This document shows, piece after piece, positions 9,532 to 21,549 of a DNA stretch of 64,000 nucleotides; within the stretch, counting starts at the first letter, position 1; every line of letters starts with the position of its first letter. The translations under genes were made by a program, and so were the position numbers. The notes beneath the pieces are model-generated. The model saw only the letters and a list, made by a program, of their open reading frames with translations. It searched no databases and was not told where the DNA came from. This DNA is from Bacillus sp. 1780r2a1 (GTDB lineage Bacteria; Bacillota; Bacilli; Bacillales; Bacillaceae_H): NCBI GenBank assembly GCA_024134725.1, contig CP099863.1, positions 3,593,258 through 3,657,257 of the forward strand. The letters are read 5' to 3'.

Positions 9532-10818
9532 TTATGCTACAGCTTTGCTGTTTTCTACAAGAAATTCTACAGCTTTGCGAATCTTCATGTCAGCTTTAAC
9601 TGTTTCAAGACTGCCAAGCACTTTCTTAATTTCTTCGACAGGCATGTTGTACATTCCTGCCATGCTCTCTAATTCTTTTTCTACTTCTTCGTCAGTTACT
9701 TCAAGATTTTCAGCTTGAGAAATAGCTTCTAACGTTAAGTTGATCTTCACGCGCTTTTCAGCGTCTGGACGCATTTGGTCACGTAAAGCTTTTTCATCTT
9801 GACCAGAGAACTGGAAGTATAGCTCAAGGTTTAAACCTTGCATTTGTAAGCGTTGCTCGAATTCTTGCATCATGCGATCCATTTCAGTTGCATACATTGC
9901 TTCTGGAATTTCAACTTCTGCGTTTTCAGCAGCTTTTTCTACTAATGCATCACGTAGAGCTGATTCAGCTTCATTTGTTTTTGCAGTTTGTAGGTTTTCT
10001 TTTGTTTTTGCTTTTAATGCTTCTAAAGTTTCTACTTCTTCGTCTACATCTTTAGCAAACTCATCGTCTAATGCAGGTAATTCTTTTGCTTTAATTTCGT
10101 GTACTTTCACTTTGAAAGTTGCTTTTTTACCAGCAAGCTCTTCAGCATGGTACTCTTCTGGGAACGTTACTTCAACGTCTTTTTCAGCTCCAACTTCTAA
10201 GCCTACTAATTGCTCTTCAAAGCCTGGAATAAATGTGTTAGAACCAATTTCTAATGAATAGTTCTCACCTTTTCCACCTTCGAATGCTTCTCCGTCAACG
10301 AATCCTTCAAAGTCGATTACAGCAGTATCGCCTTCAGCAATAGCACCTTCTTCTTTTACTACTAGCTCAGCTTGACGCTCTTGAAGAGATTTTAATTCTG
10401 CTTCAACATCTTCGTCAGTTACTGTTGCGTCTAATTTTTCAACTTCTAAGTTTTTGTATTCGCCTAATTTTACTTCAGGCTTAACTGTTACTTTAGCAGT
10501 GAAAACTAAATCTTGTCCTTTTTCGATTGTTTCAACATCGATTTCTGGACGATCTACTGGCTCGATACCAACTTCGGCAACAGCGTTGCTGTAAGCTTCT
10601 GGTAATAAGATATCTAATGCATCTTGGTATAAAGATTCTACACCAAAGCGTTTTTCAAATAGTGGACGTGGCATTTTCCCTTTACGGAAACCTGGTACGT
10701 TTACTTGTTTAACAACTTTTGTGAATGCTTTATCTAAGGCTTTATTGAATTCAGCAGCTTCAACTTCTACTGTTAAAACGCCTTGATTACCTTCTTGTTT
10801 TTCCCATTTTGCAGACAT
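9532..10818 (-). CDS. tig: Trigger factor, ribosome-bound chaperone and prolyl isomerase
   Basis: A 428-residue trigger factor. The N-terminal ribosome-binding domain contains the [10 protein letters not shown] loop (about residues 43-52) that docks on ribosomal protein L23. An FKBP-type peptidyl-prolyl isomerase domain spans about residues 160-245, and the rest is the alpha-helical C-terminal chaperone body. It binds nascent chains at the exit tunnel. The ATG at 10818 has a TTGGAGGG ribosome site. It lies between ysoA and clpX as in B. subtilis. An unusually long, structured leader of about 160 bases separates it from its promoter. Confidence 0.97.
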   Translation of the reverse strand: MSAKWEKQEGNQGVLTVEVEAAEFNKALDKAFTKVVKQVNVPGFRKGKMPRPLFEKRFGVESLYQDALDILLPEAYSNAVAEVGIEPVDRPEIDVETIEKGQDLVFTAKVTVKPEVKLGEYKNLEVEKLDATVTDEDVEAELKSLQERQAELVVKEEGAIAEGDTAVIDFEGFVDGEAFEGGKGENYSLEIGSNTFIPGFEEQLVGLEVGAEKDVEVTFPEEYHAEELAGKKATFKVKVHEIKAKELPALDDEFAKDVDEEVETLEALKAKTKENLQTAKTNEAESALRDALVEKAAENAEVEIPEAMYATEMDRMMQEFEQRLQMQGLNLELYFQFSGQDEKALRDQMRPDAEKRVKINLTLEAISQAENLEVTDEEVEKELESMAGMYNMPVEEIKKVLGSLETVKADMKIRKAVEFLVENSKAVA

Positions 10819-10832
10819 GTATATTTCCCTCC

Positions 10833-10925
10833 AAAATCATTTTAAGTAGTGATTTTCACTCTGATAATGAGATCAATGCTTCCTTCATTATCTATCGAAC
10901 TCCCTATTACTTTAAAGTAAGTAGG
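10833..10925 (-). other. Structured 5' leader of tig with three consecutive dyads
   Basis: The predicted tig transcript starts near 10978, giving a leader of about 160 bases. Three inverted repeats lie in series: CCTA-TTACT/AGTAA-TAGG with one bulge (10903-10925), GATAATGA/TCATTATC (10863-10892) and AAAATCA/TGATTTT (10833-10856). The last abuts the ribosome site at 10827-10832. No match to a riboswitch class I know. Confidence 0.5.
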
Positions 10926-10984
10926 AACGTGATGTAAAGATGAAATTCTACTATACTTGTTTAAGTGCATTTTACAACCATTAT

Positions 10985-11012
10985 ATTATAACATACAACA
11001 AAGACGTTTCAA
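10985..11012 (-). promoter_or_regulatory. Sigma-A promoter for tig
   Basis: On the minus strand TTGAAA lies 16 bases upstream of TATAAT, with an extended TGT before the -10. It begins about 15 bases past the ysoA stop codon, and is one of the best promoter matches in the window. Confidence 0.8.
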
Positions 11013-11026
11013 CAAAACACCTCATT

Positions 11027-12031
11027 TTATATTAAAGAAATTTCTTCAATTTCCTTTAGGTGTTTAATAGCTTGTTTTAAATCATCAGCAGAGAAGTTAT
11101 GCATTAATGCAATTTGCTCAGTATCAACCTCTTCACCATATAGTTCATTTGCAACTGCATATAGCGCCTCCACCCAGATATCTACATGTTCATTAACCGG
11201 ATTCAATGGAAATAAAACATACAAATAGCGATTCCAAATCTCTAAGCTTGCTTGAAGCATAGTGGGATTTTCGTGTTCCAACTTTTCCCTCAGGGATTTC
11301 TCAACATGAATGGCTAAAGGAGATGGTATTAGTTGTTGTAAAGTGAGCGGATTAATTTTTTTCTCACGCTGAAATTTGTTGATTTGAAAGTCATAGTTAA
11401 CCTGCTCCTTCATTAATATTTTAAGAGCCTCAGTTTTCACAATAGGATGAATGTATTCATTTTTAAATAGCTCTTGTAAAAAGAAGCTATACTGATTCAT
11501 TCGATGGAGAGGGAGCGTATGTAAATAATCAATTTGATTTGCAACGACCGTCTCATTTAAGAACTCTTTTAAGCGTGTAAGTTGCTCCTGCTCTGTTTGT
11601 CCTTCTATATCCATTTCTTGATTCATTCTTGATAAGCAAAACGCTAAAAGTTGATTAATTTGTTCTTGATACTCAGCAGGTACATCATGTTCTTCTACAA
11701 CAGCCTGCAAGGTTTCATAACCTTCTTTGTACTCACCAAGCTGTATAAGAATCATTAAAAGCATTTGTAGATTATCATAGTAATGTCCGATATCTTCATG
11801 TAACATCTTTTTACAAATCGTTTTAGCTGTTTCGACCTCACCTAGCTCTAAATAGCATACAGCTAGCCCGAACAATACGTCTCGGTGTTCTTGGTCTATT
11901 CCATATGCTTGCTCAAATAAATTCAGAGCCTCATTAAAGCGCTTATGCTGTAGATATTCTTTCGCTTTTTCTACTAAACGCTCTTGCAAATGAGGAAACG
12001 CAATTACATTATCTCGCTTTTGCTCTGTCAT
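11027..12031 (-). CDS. ysoA: YsoA-like TPR-repeat protein
   Basis: A 334-residue cytoplasmic protein of unknown function. The N-terminal part (about residues 12-120) has helical repeats of TPR type, with the characteristic A-L-F-A and G-E-A pattern (EKAKEYLQHKRFNEALNLF, then GLAVCYLELGEVETAKTIC). The rest is predicted all-helical. The location between leuD and tig is conserved with B. subtilis ysoA. The ATG has a GAGGAG ribosome site 6 bases away. Function beyond protein-protein contact cannot be read from sequence. Confidence 0.85.
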   Translation of the reverse strand: MTEQKRDNVIAFPHLQERLVEKAKEYLQHKRFNEALNLFEQAYGIDQEHRDVLFGLAVCYLELGEVETAKTICKKMLHEDIGHYYDNLQMLLMILIQLGEYKEGYETLQAVVEEHDVPAEYQEQINQLLAFCLSRMNQEMDIEGQTEQEQLTRLKEFLNETVVANQIDYLHTLPLHRMNQYSFFLQELFKNEYIHPIVKTEALKILMKEQVNYDFQINKFQREKKINPLTLQQLIPSPLAIHVEKSLREKLEHENPTMLQASLEIWNRYLYVLFPLNPVNEHVDIWVEALYAVANELYGEEVDTEQIALMHNFSADDLKQAIKHLKEIEEISLI

Positions 12032-12090
12032 ATTCTCTCCTCACTTCACATTTACTTGCTATACAGTTTAGCAAGTTGTCTAATAGAACG

Positions 12091-12128
12091 CAAAAAAGAG
12101 CCGAGCAAAGACGTAACTTTGCCCAGCT
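12091..12128 (-). terminator. Terminator of the ilv-leu operon
   Basis: The minus strand forms a 12-bp stem AGCTGGGCAAAG/CTTTGCTCGGCT (two G-U pairs, loop TTACGT) followed by CTTTTTTGC, four bases past the leuD stop. Confidence 0.92.
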
Positions 12129-12132
12129 TTTT

Positions 12133-12726
12133 TCAATATCGAACGGTATTGTGTTCATACTGATCAATGTCAGAGTCAAACGATAATGTATAACCAATTT
12201 CATCAAACCCATTTACAAGCATATATTTCCAATGGCTATTAATGTCAAACGTTCGTTTGAATCCAGCTTTATCTGAAATTGTTTGCTGATGTAAATCAAT
12301 TGTGCAATTATAATCAGCTGCTTTGGACTCCTTCAATAGATACTCAACATCTTCAACCGGTAATGTAATTGGTAGAATTCCATTTTTCAGACAGTTTTGT
12401 TGAAAGATATCTGCAAAGGATGGCGCTACAATAGCTCTAAAGCCGTAATCTAACAATGCCCACGGTGCATGTTCACGTGAAGAACCACACCCGAAGTTTT
12501 CATTTGCAACTAAGATTGTTGCTCCTTCATTTTCAGGCGCATTTAGCTCAAAGCTAGGATTTGGTGTTACTCCATCTTCATTATATCGCCAATCAAAAAA
12601 TAAATATTTTCCAAAGCCAGTACGCTCAATGCGCTTTAAGAACTGCTTTGGAATAATTTGATCTGTATCGACGTTAGAGCGGTCCATCCCGGCTACTTTT
12701 CCTGTTTCAACTGTAAATGCATTCAT
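12133..12726 (-). CDS. leuD: 3-isopropylmalate dehydratase small subunit
   Basis: The 197-residue swivel domain of isopropylmalate isomerase. With LeuC it converts 2-isopropylmalate to 3-isopropylmalate in leucine synthesis. Family signatures include SNVDTDQIIPKQFL near the N-terminus and NFGCGSSREHAPWAL around residues 77-91. It is the last gene of the operon, 11 bases after leuC, and has an AAGGAGAGG ribosome site. The terminator follows almost immediately. Confidence 0.97.
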   Translation of the reverse strand: MNAFTVETGKVAGMDRSNVDTDQIIPKQFLKRIERTGFGKYLFFDWRYNEDGVTPNPSFELNAPENEGATILVANENFGCGSSREHAPWALLDYGFRAIVAPSFADIFQQNCLKNGILPITLPVEDVEYLLKESKAADYNCTIDLHQQTISDKAGFKRTFDINSHWKYMLVNGFDEIGYTLSFDSDIDQYEHNTVRY

Positions 12727-12737
12727 GTTACCTCTCC

Positions 12738-14153
12738 TTATCTCACAGCTTCTTCTTGTAATTTACGAACGTCTACAAAGTGACCATATACTGCTGCTGC
12801 CGCTGCCATTACCGGACTAACAAGGTGTGTTCGTGCCCCTTTACCTTGACGTCCTTCAAAGTTACGGTTTGACGTGGAAGCACAGTGTTCCCCTTGAGGA
12901 ACTAAATCTGAGTTCATTCCTAAACACATGCTACATCCTGAATCGCGCCATTCAAATCCGGCTTCAACAAACGTTTTAGCAATGCCTTCCTCTTCAGCAA
13001 TACGCTTGATTTTCTGAGAACCTGGTACAACCATCGCTCGCACATTCGGTGATACTTTCTTTCCTTTTATAAAAGAAGCTGCATCACGCAGATCCGATAA
13101 GCGAGCGTTCGTACAGGAACCAATAAACACGTGTTGAATTGGAATATCTTCAATTGCCATACCTGGAGTTAACCCCATGTAGTCTAGCGCTCTTTCCAAT
13201 GATTTGCGTTCTGAATCTGTGTTACACGATTCGAATGTAGGAACTGTTTTACTAATGTACGAACTCATTGCAGGGTTTGTTCCCCATGTCACAACAGGCT
13301 CGATTTCATTTGCATCAATTTCTAGCGTTTGATCGTATTCTGCTCCTTCATCAGAAGCTAACGCTTTCCACTTTTCAACTGCTTCAGCGAACTTTTCACC
13401 TTTTGGTGCATATTCTCTTCCTTTAATATAAGAAAAAGTTACTTCATCAGGGCTGATTAAGCCTGCTTTTGCTCCCGCTTCAATGGACATGTTACAAATG
13501 GTCATACGCTCTTCCATCGAAAGCTGCTTAATACAATCCCCCGTGAATTCAATGATAGATCCTGTTCCGAAGTTCACACCAAATTTCTGAATAATTGCTA
13601 GCACGATATCTTTTGCAAATACACCGTTTTTCTTTTGGCCATTTACTTTTACTTGAATCGTTTTCGGCTTTGCTTGCCAAAGTGTTTGAGTAGCTAACAC
13701 GTGCTCAACTTCACTCGTACCGATACCAAATGCTAATGCCCCAAACGCTCCGTGGGTAGATGTATGGCTATCCCCACATACTATTGTCTTTCCAGGCTGC
13801 GTTAAGCCTAATTCTGGTCCAATAATATGAACGATTCCTTGTTCTTCATTCGTTAAGTCTAATAACCTCACGCCGAACTCAGCACAGTTTGCAGATAATG
13901 TATCAACTTGTTTTTTTGCAATTGGATCTTTGATGTTGAAACGGTCAACGGTTGGAATATTGTGATCCATCGTTGCAAACGTCAAATTAGGTTGCCTTAC
14001 TTTTCGTCCAGCAACACGTAAGCCTTCAAATGCTTGAGGTGACGTTACTTCGTGAATAAGATGAAGGTCAATGTATAATAAATCCGGCTTCCCCTCTTCT
14101 TGGCGTACTACATGCTGTTCCCATAGTTTCTCAATAATGTTCTTTGCTTTCAT
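12738..14153 (-). CDS. leuC: 3-isopropylmalate dehydratase large subunit
   Basis: A 471-residue aconitase-family catalytic subunit. The [4Fe-4S] ligands lie in [12 protein letters not shown] (about residue 347) and in the [10 protein letters not shown] motif (about 407-416). The [20 protein letters not shown] block near residue 130 is the aconitase signature. It acts with LeuD. The ATG is preceded by GGAAAGGAGGAG. A hairpin lies in the 59-base gap between leuB and this gene. Confidence 0.97.
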   Translation of the reverse strand: MKAKNIIEKLWEQHVVRQEEGKPDLLYIDLHLIHEVTSPQAFEGLRVAGRKVRQPNLTFATMDHNIPTVDRFNIKDPIAKKQVDTLSANCAEFGVRLLDLTNEEQGIVHIIGPELGLTQPGKTIVCGDSHTSTHGAFGALAFGIGTSEVEHVLATQTLWQAKPKTIQVKVNGQKKNGVFAKDIVLAIIQKFGVNFGTGSIIEFTGDCIKQLSMEERMTICNMSIEAGAKAGLISPDEVTFSYIKGREYAPKGEKFAEAVEKWKALASDEGAEYDQTLEIDANEIEPVVTWGTNPAMSSYISKTVPTFESCNTDSERKSLERALDYMGLTPGMAIEDIPIQHVFIGSCTNARLSDLRDAASFIKGKKVSPNVRAMVVPGSQKIKRIAEEEGIAKTFVEAGFEWRDSGCSMCLGMNSDLVPQGEHCASTSNRNFEGRQGKGARTHLVSPVMAAAAAVYGHFVDVRKLQEEAVR

Positions 14154-14181
14154 CTTGCTCCTCCTTTCCAGTTATGAAAAA

Positions 14182-14207
14182 CGTTTCTCACACAAAGGTG
14201 AGAAACG
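14182..14207 (-). terminator. Hairpin with T-run between leuB and leuC
   Basis: A perfect 10-bp inverted repeat CGTTTCTCAC/GTGAGAAACG with a six-base loop. On the minus strand (direction of transcription) it is followed by TTTTTCAT, then the leuC ribosome site. It may be a partial intra-operonic terminator, a processing site or a stability element; sequence alone does not decide. Confidence 0.6.
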
Positions 14208-14212
14208 CATGA

Positions 14213-15322
14213 TTAACTATAAGCCGTCATAATGTTAATAATTGCAGAGTCATCAGCAATCGTATCTACAATTGCTTCGACCATTTTTTCAGTTGATAAA
14301 TAATGTGATCCGTTCGCTAAATCTGCTGTACGATGACCAGCGTTTAATACGTGTTCTACCGCTTGTTCCACTGCCTTGGCTTCTTCTTCAAAGCCAAATG
14401 AATGTCTTAGCATCATCGCTGCTGATAAAATAGCTGCGATTGGATTGGCTTTATTTTGCCCGGCAATATCTGGTGCTGAGCCATGAACAGGTTCATAAAG
14501 AGAAGGTCCGTTTAATGTCAAACTAGCAGATGGTAACATCCCTAAAGATCCAGCTAGCATCGACGCTTCATCACTTAAAATATCTCCAAACATGTTTTCA
14601 GTAACTACTACGTCAAAATGTTTTGGGTTGCGGATAAGCTGCATTGCTGCTGAATCTACTAGCATATGTTCAAGCTCAATATCCGGATAATCTTTTGATA
14701 CTTCTTCAGCGACTTCACGCCATAAACGACTTGACTCCAATACATTTGCTTTGTCAACAGACGTAACTTTTTGACGACGAACCTTTGCTGTTTCAAATGC
14801 TTGACGAATGATGCGCTCAATTTCTTCGCGCTTATAATATAGCGTATCTACAACGGCTTCTTCGTTCCCATTTGTGCGGCGTTCGCTTGGTTTTCCAAAA
14901 TATAAACCGCCTGTTAGTTCACGTACGATAATGAAATCAACATCTTGAATATATTCTTTTTTCAAAGGAGAAGAATCTGCTAAACTATCATAATAAGTAA
15001 CTGGACGTAAGTTAGCATAAAGGTCCAGTTCTTTACGAATTGCTAATAAGCCTCGCTCTGGACGGAGGTGTGTAGGAACAGCATCCCACTTAGGGCCACC
15101 TACAGCACCAAGCAATACTGCATCCGCTTCTTTACAAACTGCTACTGTACTTGCTGGAAGGGGTACTCCTTCTGCATCGATAGCAGCTCCTCCAATTAAC
15201 CCATAGCTAAATTCAAACTGATGGTTAAAGCGTTGACCGATGGCGTTTAAGACATCAATCGCACCTTTTGTAACTTCTTTCCCAACTCCGTCTCCAGGTA
15301 ACACAGCTACCTTTTTTGTCAT
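14213..15322 (-). CDS. leuB: 3-isopropylmalate dehydrogenase
   Basis: A 369-residue NAD-dependent beta-decarboxylating dehydrogenase that oxidises 3-isopropylmalate to 2-oxoisocaproate. The N-terminus has the VLPGDGVGKEV start typical of the family, and the metal/substrate signature NMFGDILSDEASML lies near residues 244-257. The GSAPDIAGQNKANP block near 280 binds the cofactor. It is downstream of leuA by 27 bases. The start ATG has a GGGAGAG ribosome site. Confidence 0.98.
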   Translation of the reverse strand: MTKKVAVLPGDGVGKEVTKGAIDVLNAIGQRFNHQFEFSYGLIGGAAIDAEGVPLPASTVAVCKEADAVLLGAVGGPKWDAVPTHLRPERGLLAIRKELDLYANLRPVTYYDSLADSSPLKKEYIQDVDFIIVRELTGGLYFGKPSERRTNGNEEAVVDTLYYKREEIERIIRQAFETAKVRRQKVTSVDKANVLESSRLWREVAEEVSKDYPDIELEHMLVDSAAMQLIRNPKHFDVVVTENMFGDILSDEASMLAGSLGMLPSASLTLNGPSLYEPVHGSAPDIAGQNKANPIAAILSAAMMLRHSFGFEEEAKAVEQAVEHVLNAGHRTADLANGSHYLSTEKMVEAIVDTIADDSAIINIMTAYS

Positions 15323-15349
15323 GATAGTCTCTCCCTTCTTGTTTACGTA

Positions 15350-17924
<2,575 letters not shown>

Positions 17925-17954
17925 TTATAGGTTAATTTTTTGTTTAAATCCTAG

Positions 17955-18467
17955 TTAAATAATTGATGACCATTTTGCAGCTACTTTTTGTGTTCCACGC
18001 GGCACAGCTACGGTACCCGTTCGCGTTACTTCTTTCAGCCCATATGGTTGAAGTAAATCAATCATAGCTTCGATTTTACTCGATTCACCCGTTACTTGGA
18101 TGATTAAGCTATCTCGACTAACATCAAGAATGGTTGCTCGAAAAGGTTCAATAACTGCATACAACTCATTTCGGCTGGCTGGTGTTGAAGCTACTTTCAT
18201 TAAAGCAAGCTCACGTGAAACAACCGCCTGTTCAGTAATGTCCTGAACTTTCAAGACGTCAATTTGTTTGTTTAATTGCTTAATTACCTGCTCAGCAGCC
18301 CCATCATCTTCCACGTTTACTACAAACGTCATACGCGATACGCCTTCTGACTCGGTATGCCCCACTGAAATACTTTCAATATTGAAATTTCTTTTAGTAA
18401 ATAACCCTGTTACTCGGTTTAAAACACCTGCTCTATTTAACACTGTTGCTGTTATAATCCGCTTCAC
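17955..18467 (-). CDS. ilvH: Acetolactate synthase regulatory subunit
   Basis: The 170-residue small subunit that activates IlvB and confers valine feedback control. An N-terminal ACT domain ([20 protein letters not shown], residues 9-28) is followed by the usual C-terminal ACT-like domain. The GTG start at 18467 overlaps the ilvB stop (GTGA, four bases), and the ribosome site GGGGGTGA is inside the ilvB end, so the two subunits are made by coupled translation. Confidence 0.97.
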   Translation of the reverse strand: MKRIITATVLNRAGVLNRVTGLFTKRNFNIESISVGHTESEGVSRMTFVVNVEDDGAAEQVIKQLNKQIDVLKVQDITEQAVVSRELALMKVASTPASRNELYAVIEPFRATILDVSRDSLIIQVTGESSKIEAMIDLLQPYGLKEVTRTGTVAVPRGTQKVAAKWSSII

Positions 18468-20182
18468 GGTTTCACCCCCACCATTTCATGAAGTCCTTTT
18501 CCAGGAGCAACCATCGGATACACATTTTCTTTTGGTGCTACGAAGAAATTCATTAACACTGGACCATCCGTCTCCATCGCTTCTTTTAACACAGCGTGTG
18601 CCTCTTCTTCAGTCTTTGCTTGAAGTCCTTTAATACCATAAGCTTCCGCTAGTTTCATAAGATCTGGCTGATTTGGAATCAGTGAATGAGAATATCGCTC
18701 TTCATAGAAGATTTCTTGCCACTGTCGAACCATTCCAAGAGAATGATTGTTTAATATAACCACTTTCACAGGTAGATTAAGCTCATGAATCACACCTAAT
18801 TCCTGAAGCGTCATCTGGAAGCCGCCATCCCCAACAACTGCTACAACTGTTTTATCTTTGTTTGCCAGCTGTGCACCGATGGCAGAAGGTAAACCAAATC
18901 CCATTGTCCCTAAGCCGCCTGACGTTACCCATCGATCTGGATTGTTGAACGTATAGTATTGAGCAACCCACATTTGATGCTGGCCTACGTCTGTTGTCAC
19001 TACGGCATCTCCATCCGTGTATTGATGTAGTAGCTCAATCACTTTTTGAGGCTTTAACACTTCTGAAGAGTTCTCATACCATAAAGGATATTCTTGTTTC
19101 CATCCCGCTAACTTCTCATGCCATTTCGTATAATCTCCTGTTTCTCCATCTTGTAAAAGAAGCTGTGCAAGCACTTCTTTTGCGTCTCCCACAATCGGGA
19201 TTTTCGTTGGTACATTTTTACCAATTTCAGCTGGATCGATATCGATGTGAGCAATTTTAGCATTTGGTGCAAAGTGCTTTAAATTGCCTGTTACACGATC
19301 ATCAAACCGAGCTCCGATGCTGATGAGTAGATCACTCTCATAAATCGCCATGTTTGCTGTGTACGTGCCGTGCATACCGGCCATTCCTAAATGAAGCGGA
19401 TGATCCGCCGGAAAACAGCCTAACCCTAACAACGTGTTCACAACAGGAATGTTTTGCTTTTCCACATAATTTTTTAATTCTTCTGAACCTTTACTCAATA
19501 ATACACCCGCACCTGCTAAAATAACTGGCTTTTTAGCAACTGTTACCGCTTCGGCTAATTTCTTAACCTGGAGCTGGTTTGGCGTGTATGTAGGCTGATA
19601 GCCTGGTAAGTTAACCTCACCTTCATAGCTAAACTCACCATCTCCTTGTGCCATGTCTTTTGGAATATCAATTAAGACTGGACCAGGCCTTCCCGTTGTT
19701 GCAATGTGAAATGCTTCTTTAATAATTCTTGGCAAATCACTGACTTTACGCACTTGATAGCTGTGCTTGGTAATCGGCATTGTAATTCCTAATACGTCGG
19801 CTTCTTGGAACGCATCTGAACCAATTACACTTGACGCTACTTGCCCCGTAAATACAACTAAAGGAAGTGAGTCAATCATTGCGTCCGCCAAACCAGTTAC
19901 AATGTTTGTAGCACCAGGTCCACTCGTAGCAATGACAACACCAGGCTTACCAGAAATTCTCGCATACCCTTCAGCTGCGTGAATCCCACCTTGCTCATGA
20001 CGAGCAAGTACATGAAACATTCCTGAGCCGTAAAGCTTATCATAAATTGGTAAGACAGCTCCTCCTGGGTAACCGAAAATGACGTCAACATTCTCTCTTC
20101 TTAGAGATTCAATCAACATATCAGATCCATTCATTTGTTTCCCAATGTTTGCTGGCTCTTTTGTTTGCATATTGGCTCCCAC
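18464..20182 (-). CDS. ilvB: Acetolactate synthase catalytic subunit
   Basis: A 572-residue thiamine-diphosphate enzyme joining pyruvate with pyruvate or 2-oxobutyrate, the first common step of branched-chain synthesis. The N-terminal PYR domain begins [15 protein letters not shown] and holds the catalytic glutamate in [13 protein letters not shown]. The C-terminal PP domain has the GDGGFQM metal/TPP motif near residue 450. The start is taken as GTG at 20182 (product MGANMQTK, comparable with B. subtilis MGTNVQ) with AAAGGATGA upstream. An internal ATG four codons later is an alternative. Confidence 0.97.
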   Translation of the reverse strand: MGANMQTKEPANIGKQMNGSDMLIESLRRENVDVIFGYPGGAVLPIYDKLYGSGMFHVLARHEQGGIHAAEGYARISGKPGVVIATSGPGATNIVTGLADAMIDSLPLVVFTGQVASSVIGSDAFQEADVLGITMPITKHSYQVRKVSDLPRIIKEAFHIATTGRPGPVLIDIPKDMAQGDGEFSYEGEVNLPGYQPTYTPNQLQVKKLAEAVTVAKKPVILAGAGVLLSKGSEELKNYVEKQNIPVVNTLLGLGCFPADHPLHLGMAGMHGTYTANMAIYESDLLISIGARFDDRVTGNLKHFAPNAKIAHIDIDPAEIGKNVPTKIPIVGDAKEVLAQLLLQDGETGDYTKWHEKLAGWKQEYPLWYENSSEVLKPQKVIELLHQYTDGDAVVTTDVGQHQMWVAQYYTFNNPDRWVTSGGLGTMGFGLPSAIGAQLANKDKTVVAVVGDGGFQMTLQELGVIHELNLPVKVVILNNHSLGMVRQWQEIFYEERYSHSLIPNQPDLMKLAEAYGIKGLQAKTEEEAHAVLKEAMETDGPVLMNFFVAPKENVYPMVAPGKGLHEMVGVKP

Positions 20183-20220
20183 TTTTTCTCATCCTTTCGT
20201 TTTCTTAATAAAAAGAAAAA

Positions 20221-20613
20221 AAGACTCTCCACCCCTGACAAAGACCCACTTTATTAAGATAGGTCAAGGGGCGAAAAGTCTTTTGTACTTTACGCGGTAC
20301 CACCCTCATTTGTAGTCACGAAGACTACCTCATGAATGTATAAACATTCGTTTTGATAACGAGTGTGTTGGAATAACACTCGGCCATCCTTACTCAATTC
20401 AGGATGACACTCTGAGGTGAGTTCACTTTGATGTGGTAACGTCGGCTTCCAGCAACCCGACTCTCTGTTGATACCAAACTATCAAAATTACTTATCCTCT
20501 TCAACGTTTTAGTTCATTATTTTATCCTGATGTTATTCTCAGATTTTCACTTTCAAATAACAGAGAAAACTAACGTTTTCAACTAATTAAAATTTTTAGA
20601 AAACTTATATTTG
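20221..20613 (-). promoter_or_regulatory. Leucine T-box leader of the ilv-leu operon
   Basis: The minus strand carries the T-box sequence GGGTGGTACCGCG at about 20293-20306, which pairs with uncharged tRNA. A specifier codon CTC (Leu) lies at 20419-20421 in the context GTGAA-CTC-ACC. The competing terminator is AAAGACT...GTCTTT followed by seven T residues (20221-20280). When leucyl-tRNA is uncharged the antiterminator should form and the operon be read through. Confidence 0.93.
20591..20605 (-). promoter_or_regulatory. CodY-like box in early transcribed region of ilvB
   Basis: The minus strand reads AGTTTTCTAAAAATT, 13 of 15 matches to the CodY consensus AATTTTCWGAAAATT. It spans about +8 to +22 from the predicted start, where CodY would act as a roadblock. 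The B. subtilis ilv-leu operon is a known CodY target. Confidence 0.6.
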
Positions 20614-20619
20614 AGGACT

Positions 20620-20648
20620 ATCTTACGCCCATTTTTATACATAGTCAA
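20620..20648 (-). promoter_or_regulatory. Sigma-A promoter of the ilv-leu operon
   Basis: On the minus strand TTGACT lies 17 bases upstream of TAAGAT, giving a predicted start near 20613 and a leader of about 430 bases to ilvB. Confidence 0.75.
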
Positions 20649-20693
20649 CCGTTTTTTGAATATTTTTTAGATAATTTAGACTAAACAGAATTT

Positions 20694-20709
20694 TTGGATA
20701 CGCTTTCAT
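20694..20709 (-). promoter_or_regulatory. cre (CcpA site) upstream of ilvB
   Basis: The minus strand reads ATGAAAGCGTATCCAA, matching WTGNAANCGNWNNCWW at every position. It is centred about 88 bases upstream of the predicted start. In B. subtilis CcpA activates ilv-leu from an upstream cre at similar distance. Confidence 0.65.
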
Positions 20710-20781
20710 CATTGAGACTCTAAGGATGAGAGGATTTAAAAAAGTTTTTCTATCGAGTTCATTTGTATTCCTTAGAAAAAC

Positions 20782-20823
20782 AAAAAGCCTACTTTTTATC
20801 TTAAAATAAAAAGTAGGCTTTTA
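20782..20823 (-). terminator. Terminator after tRNA-Arg
   Basis: An 18-bp near-perfect stem (20782-20799 with 20806-20823, loop of six), followed on the minus strand by TTTTGTTTTT. Confidence 0.9.
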
Positions 20824-20826
20824 GGA

Positions 20827-20900
<74 letters not shown>

Positions 20901-20931
20901 ATATTGTTAAATTGTTTCAAAGACATTTTTA

Positions 20932-20960
20932 ATTATATTTAAATACAATTAAAAAGTCAA
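20932..20960 (-). promoter_or_regulatory. Promoter of tRNA-Arg
   Basis: On the minus strand TTGACT lies 17 bases upstream of TATAAT, placing the start about 25 bases before the tRNA. A strong sigma-A match. Confidence 0.82.
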
Positions 20961-20970
20961 CGTTTTTTTA

Positions 20971-21016
20971 AAAATAAATGAGAAGAGAGGAGAAATTTTC
21001 TCTTCTCATTTATTTT
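20971..21016 (-). terminator. Terminator after ysnB
   Basis: A perfect stem of at least 15 bp (AATAAATGAGAAGAG and its complement, loop about 12) just past the ysnB stop, with TATTTTT downstream on the minus strand. Confidence 0.85.
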
Positions 21017-21025
21017 ATTTATTTT

Positions 21026-21535
21026 TTAAGCAAGCGTGCACGTCAGCTGCATGCTAGGAATACGCTCACCGCTTATCTCATAAAACTGTACAGTTGCTTC
21101 ATTGTCTTCAAGCTCAAGTATAGCATACGTGCGCTCTTTTCTCATACGAGGCAGTAAAATACTTCCGGGATTAATAAATAATACGCCATCCATTACTTCT
21201 GCTCCTGCAACGTGAGAGTGACCGAAGCATGCGACATTCGCTCCTACTTCCCTTGCCTTGTAGTGAAGATTCATCATTGACATTTTAACGTTATATAAAT
21301 GACCGTGTGTTACCAAACATGTAGCTTCTCCCACTTTTTCAACGCGATCGTTGACATAGGATGCATCGTAATCACAATTTCCACGAACACTTAAAAAGTT
21401 CGCCATTTCTTTACTATTTTGCAAAAGTTCTGAGTCACCACAATGTATCATTTTATCTACATCTGCATGTCTCTCCTTAATTACGATTAACTCATCTTGT
21501 AATCCGTGGCTATCGCTTACAATCAATAGTTTCAC
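21026..21535 (-). CDS. ysnB: YsnB-like calcineurin-family phosphodiesterase
   Basis: A 169-residue metallophosphoesterase of the MJ0936/YfcE type. The metal-binding motifs are all present: SDSHG at residues 7-11, HCGD, RGNCD, VTHGH and GHSHV. The physiological substrate is unknown; relatives hydrolyse phosphodiesters with Mn or Ni. The start is GTG at 21535 with an AAAGGAGTGATGAC ribosome site. It follows rdgB after 14 bases and closes the gerM-rph-rdgB-ysnB gene string. Confidence 0.93.
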   Translation of the reverse strand: MKLLIVSDSHGLQDELIVIKERHADVDKMIHCGDSELLQNSKEMANFLSVRGNCDYDASYVNDRVEKVGEATCLVTHGHLYNVKMSMMNLHYKAREVGANVACFGHSHVAGAEVMDGVLFINPGSILLPRMRKERTYAILELEDNEATVQFYEISGERIPSMQLTCTLA

Positions 21536-21549
21536 ACGTCATCACTCCT

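Noticed and set aside
9359-9718. Plus-strand frame across the clpX-tig gap
   Set aside because: It has no ribosome site and runs into the antisense of tig. The gap is better explained by the tig terminator and clpX promoter.
12009-12212. Minus-strand frame of 67 codons between ysoA and leuD
   Set aside because: It crosses the leu terminator and overlaps both genes out of frame, with no ribosome site.
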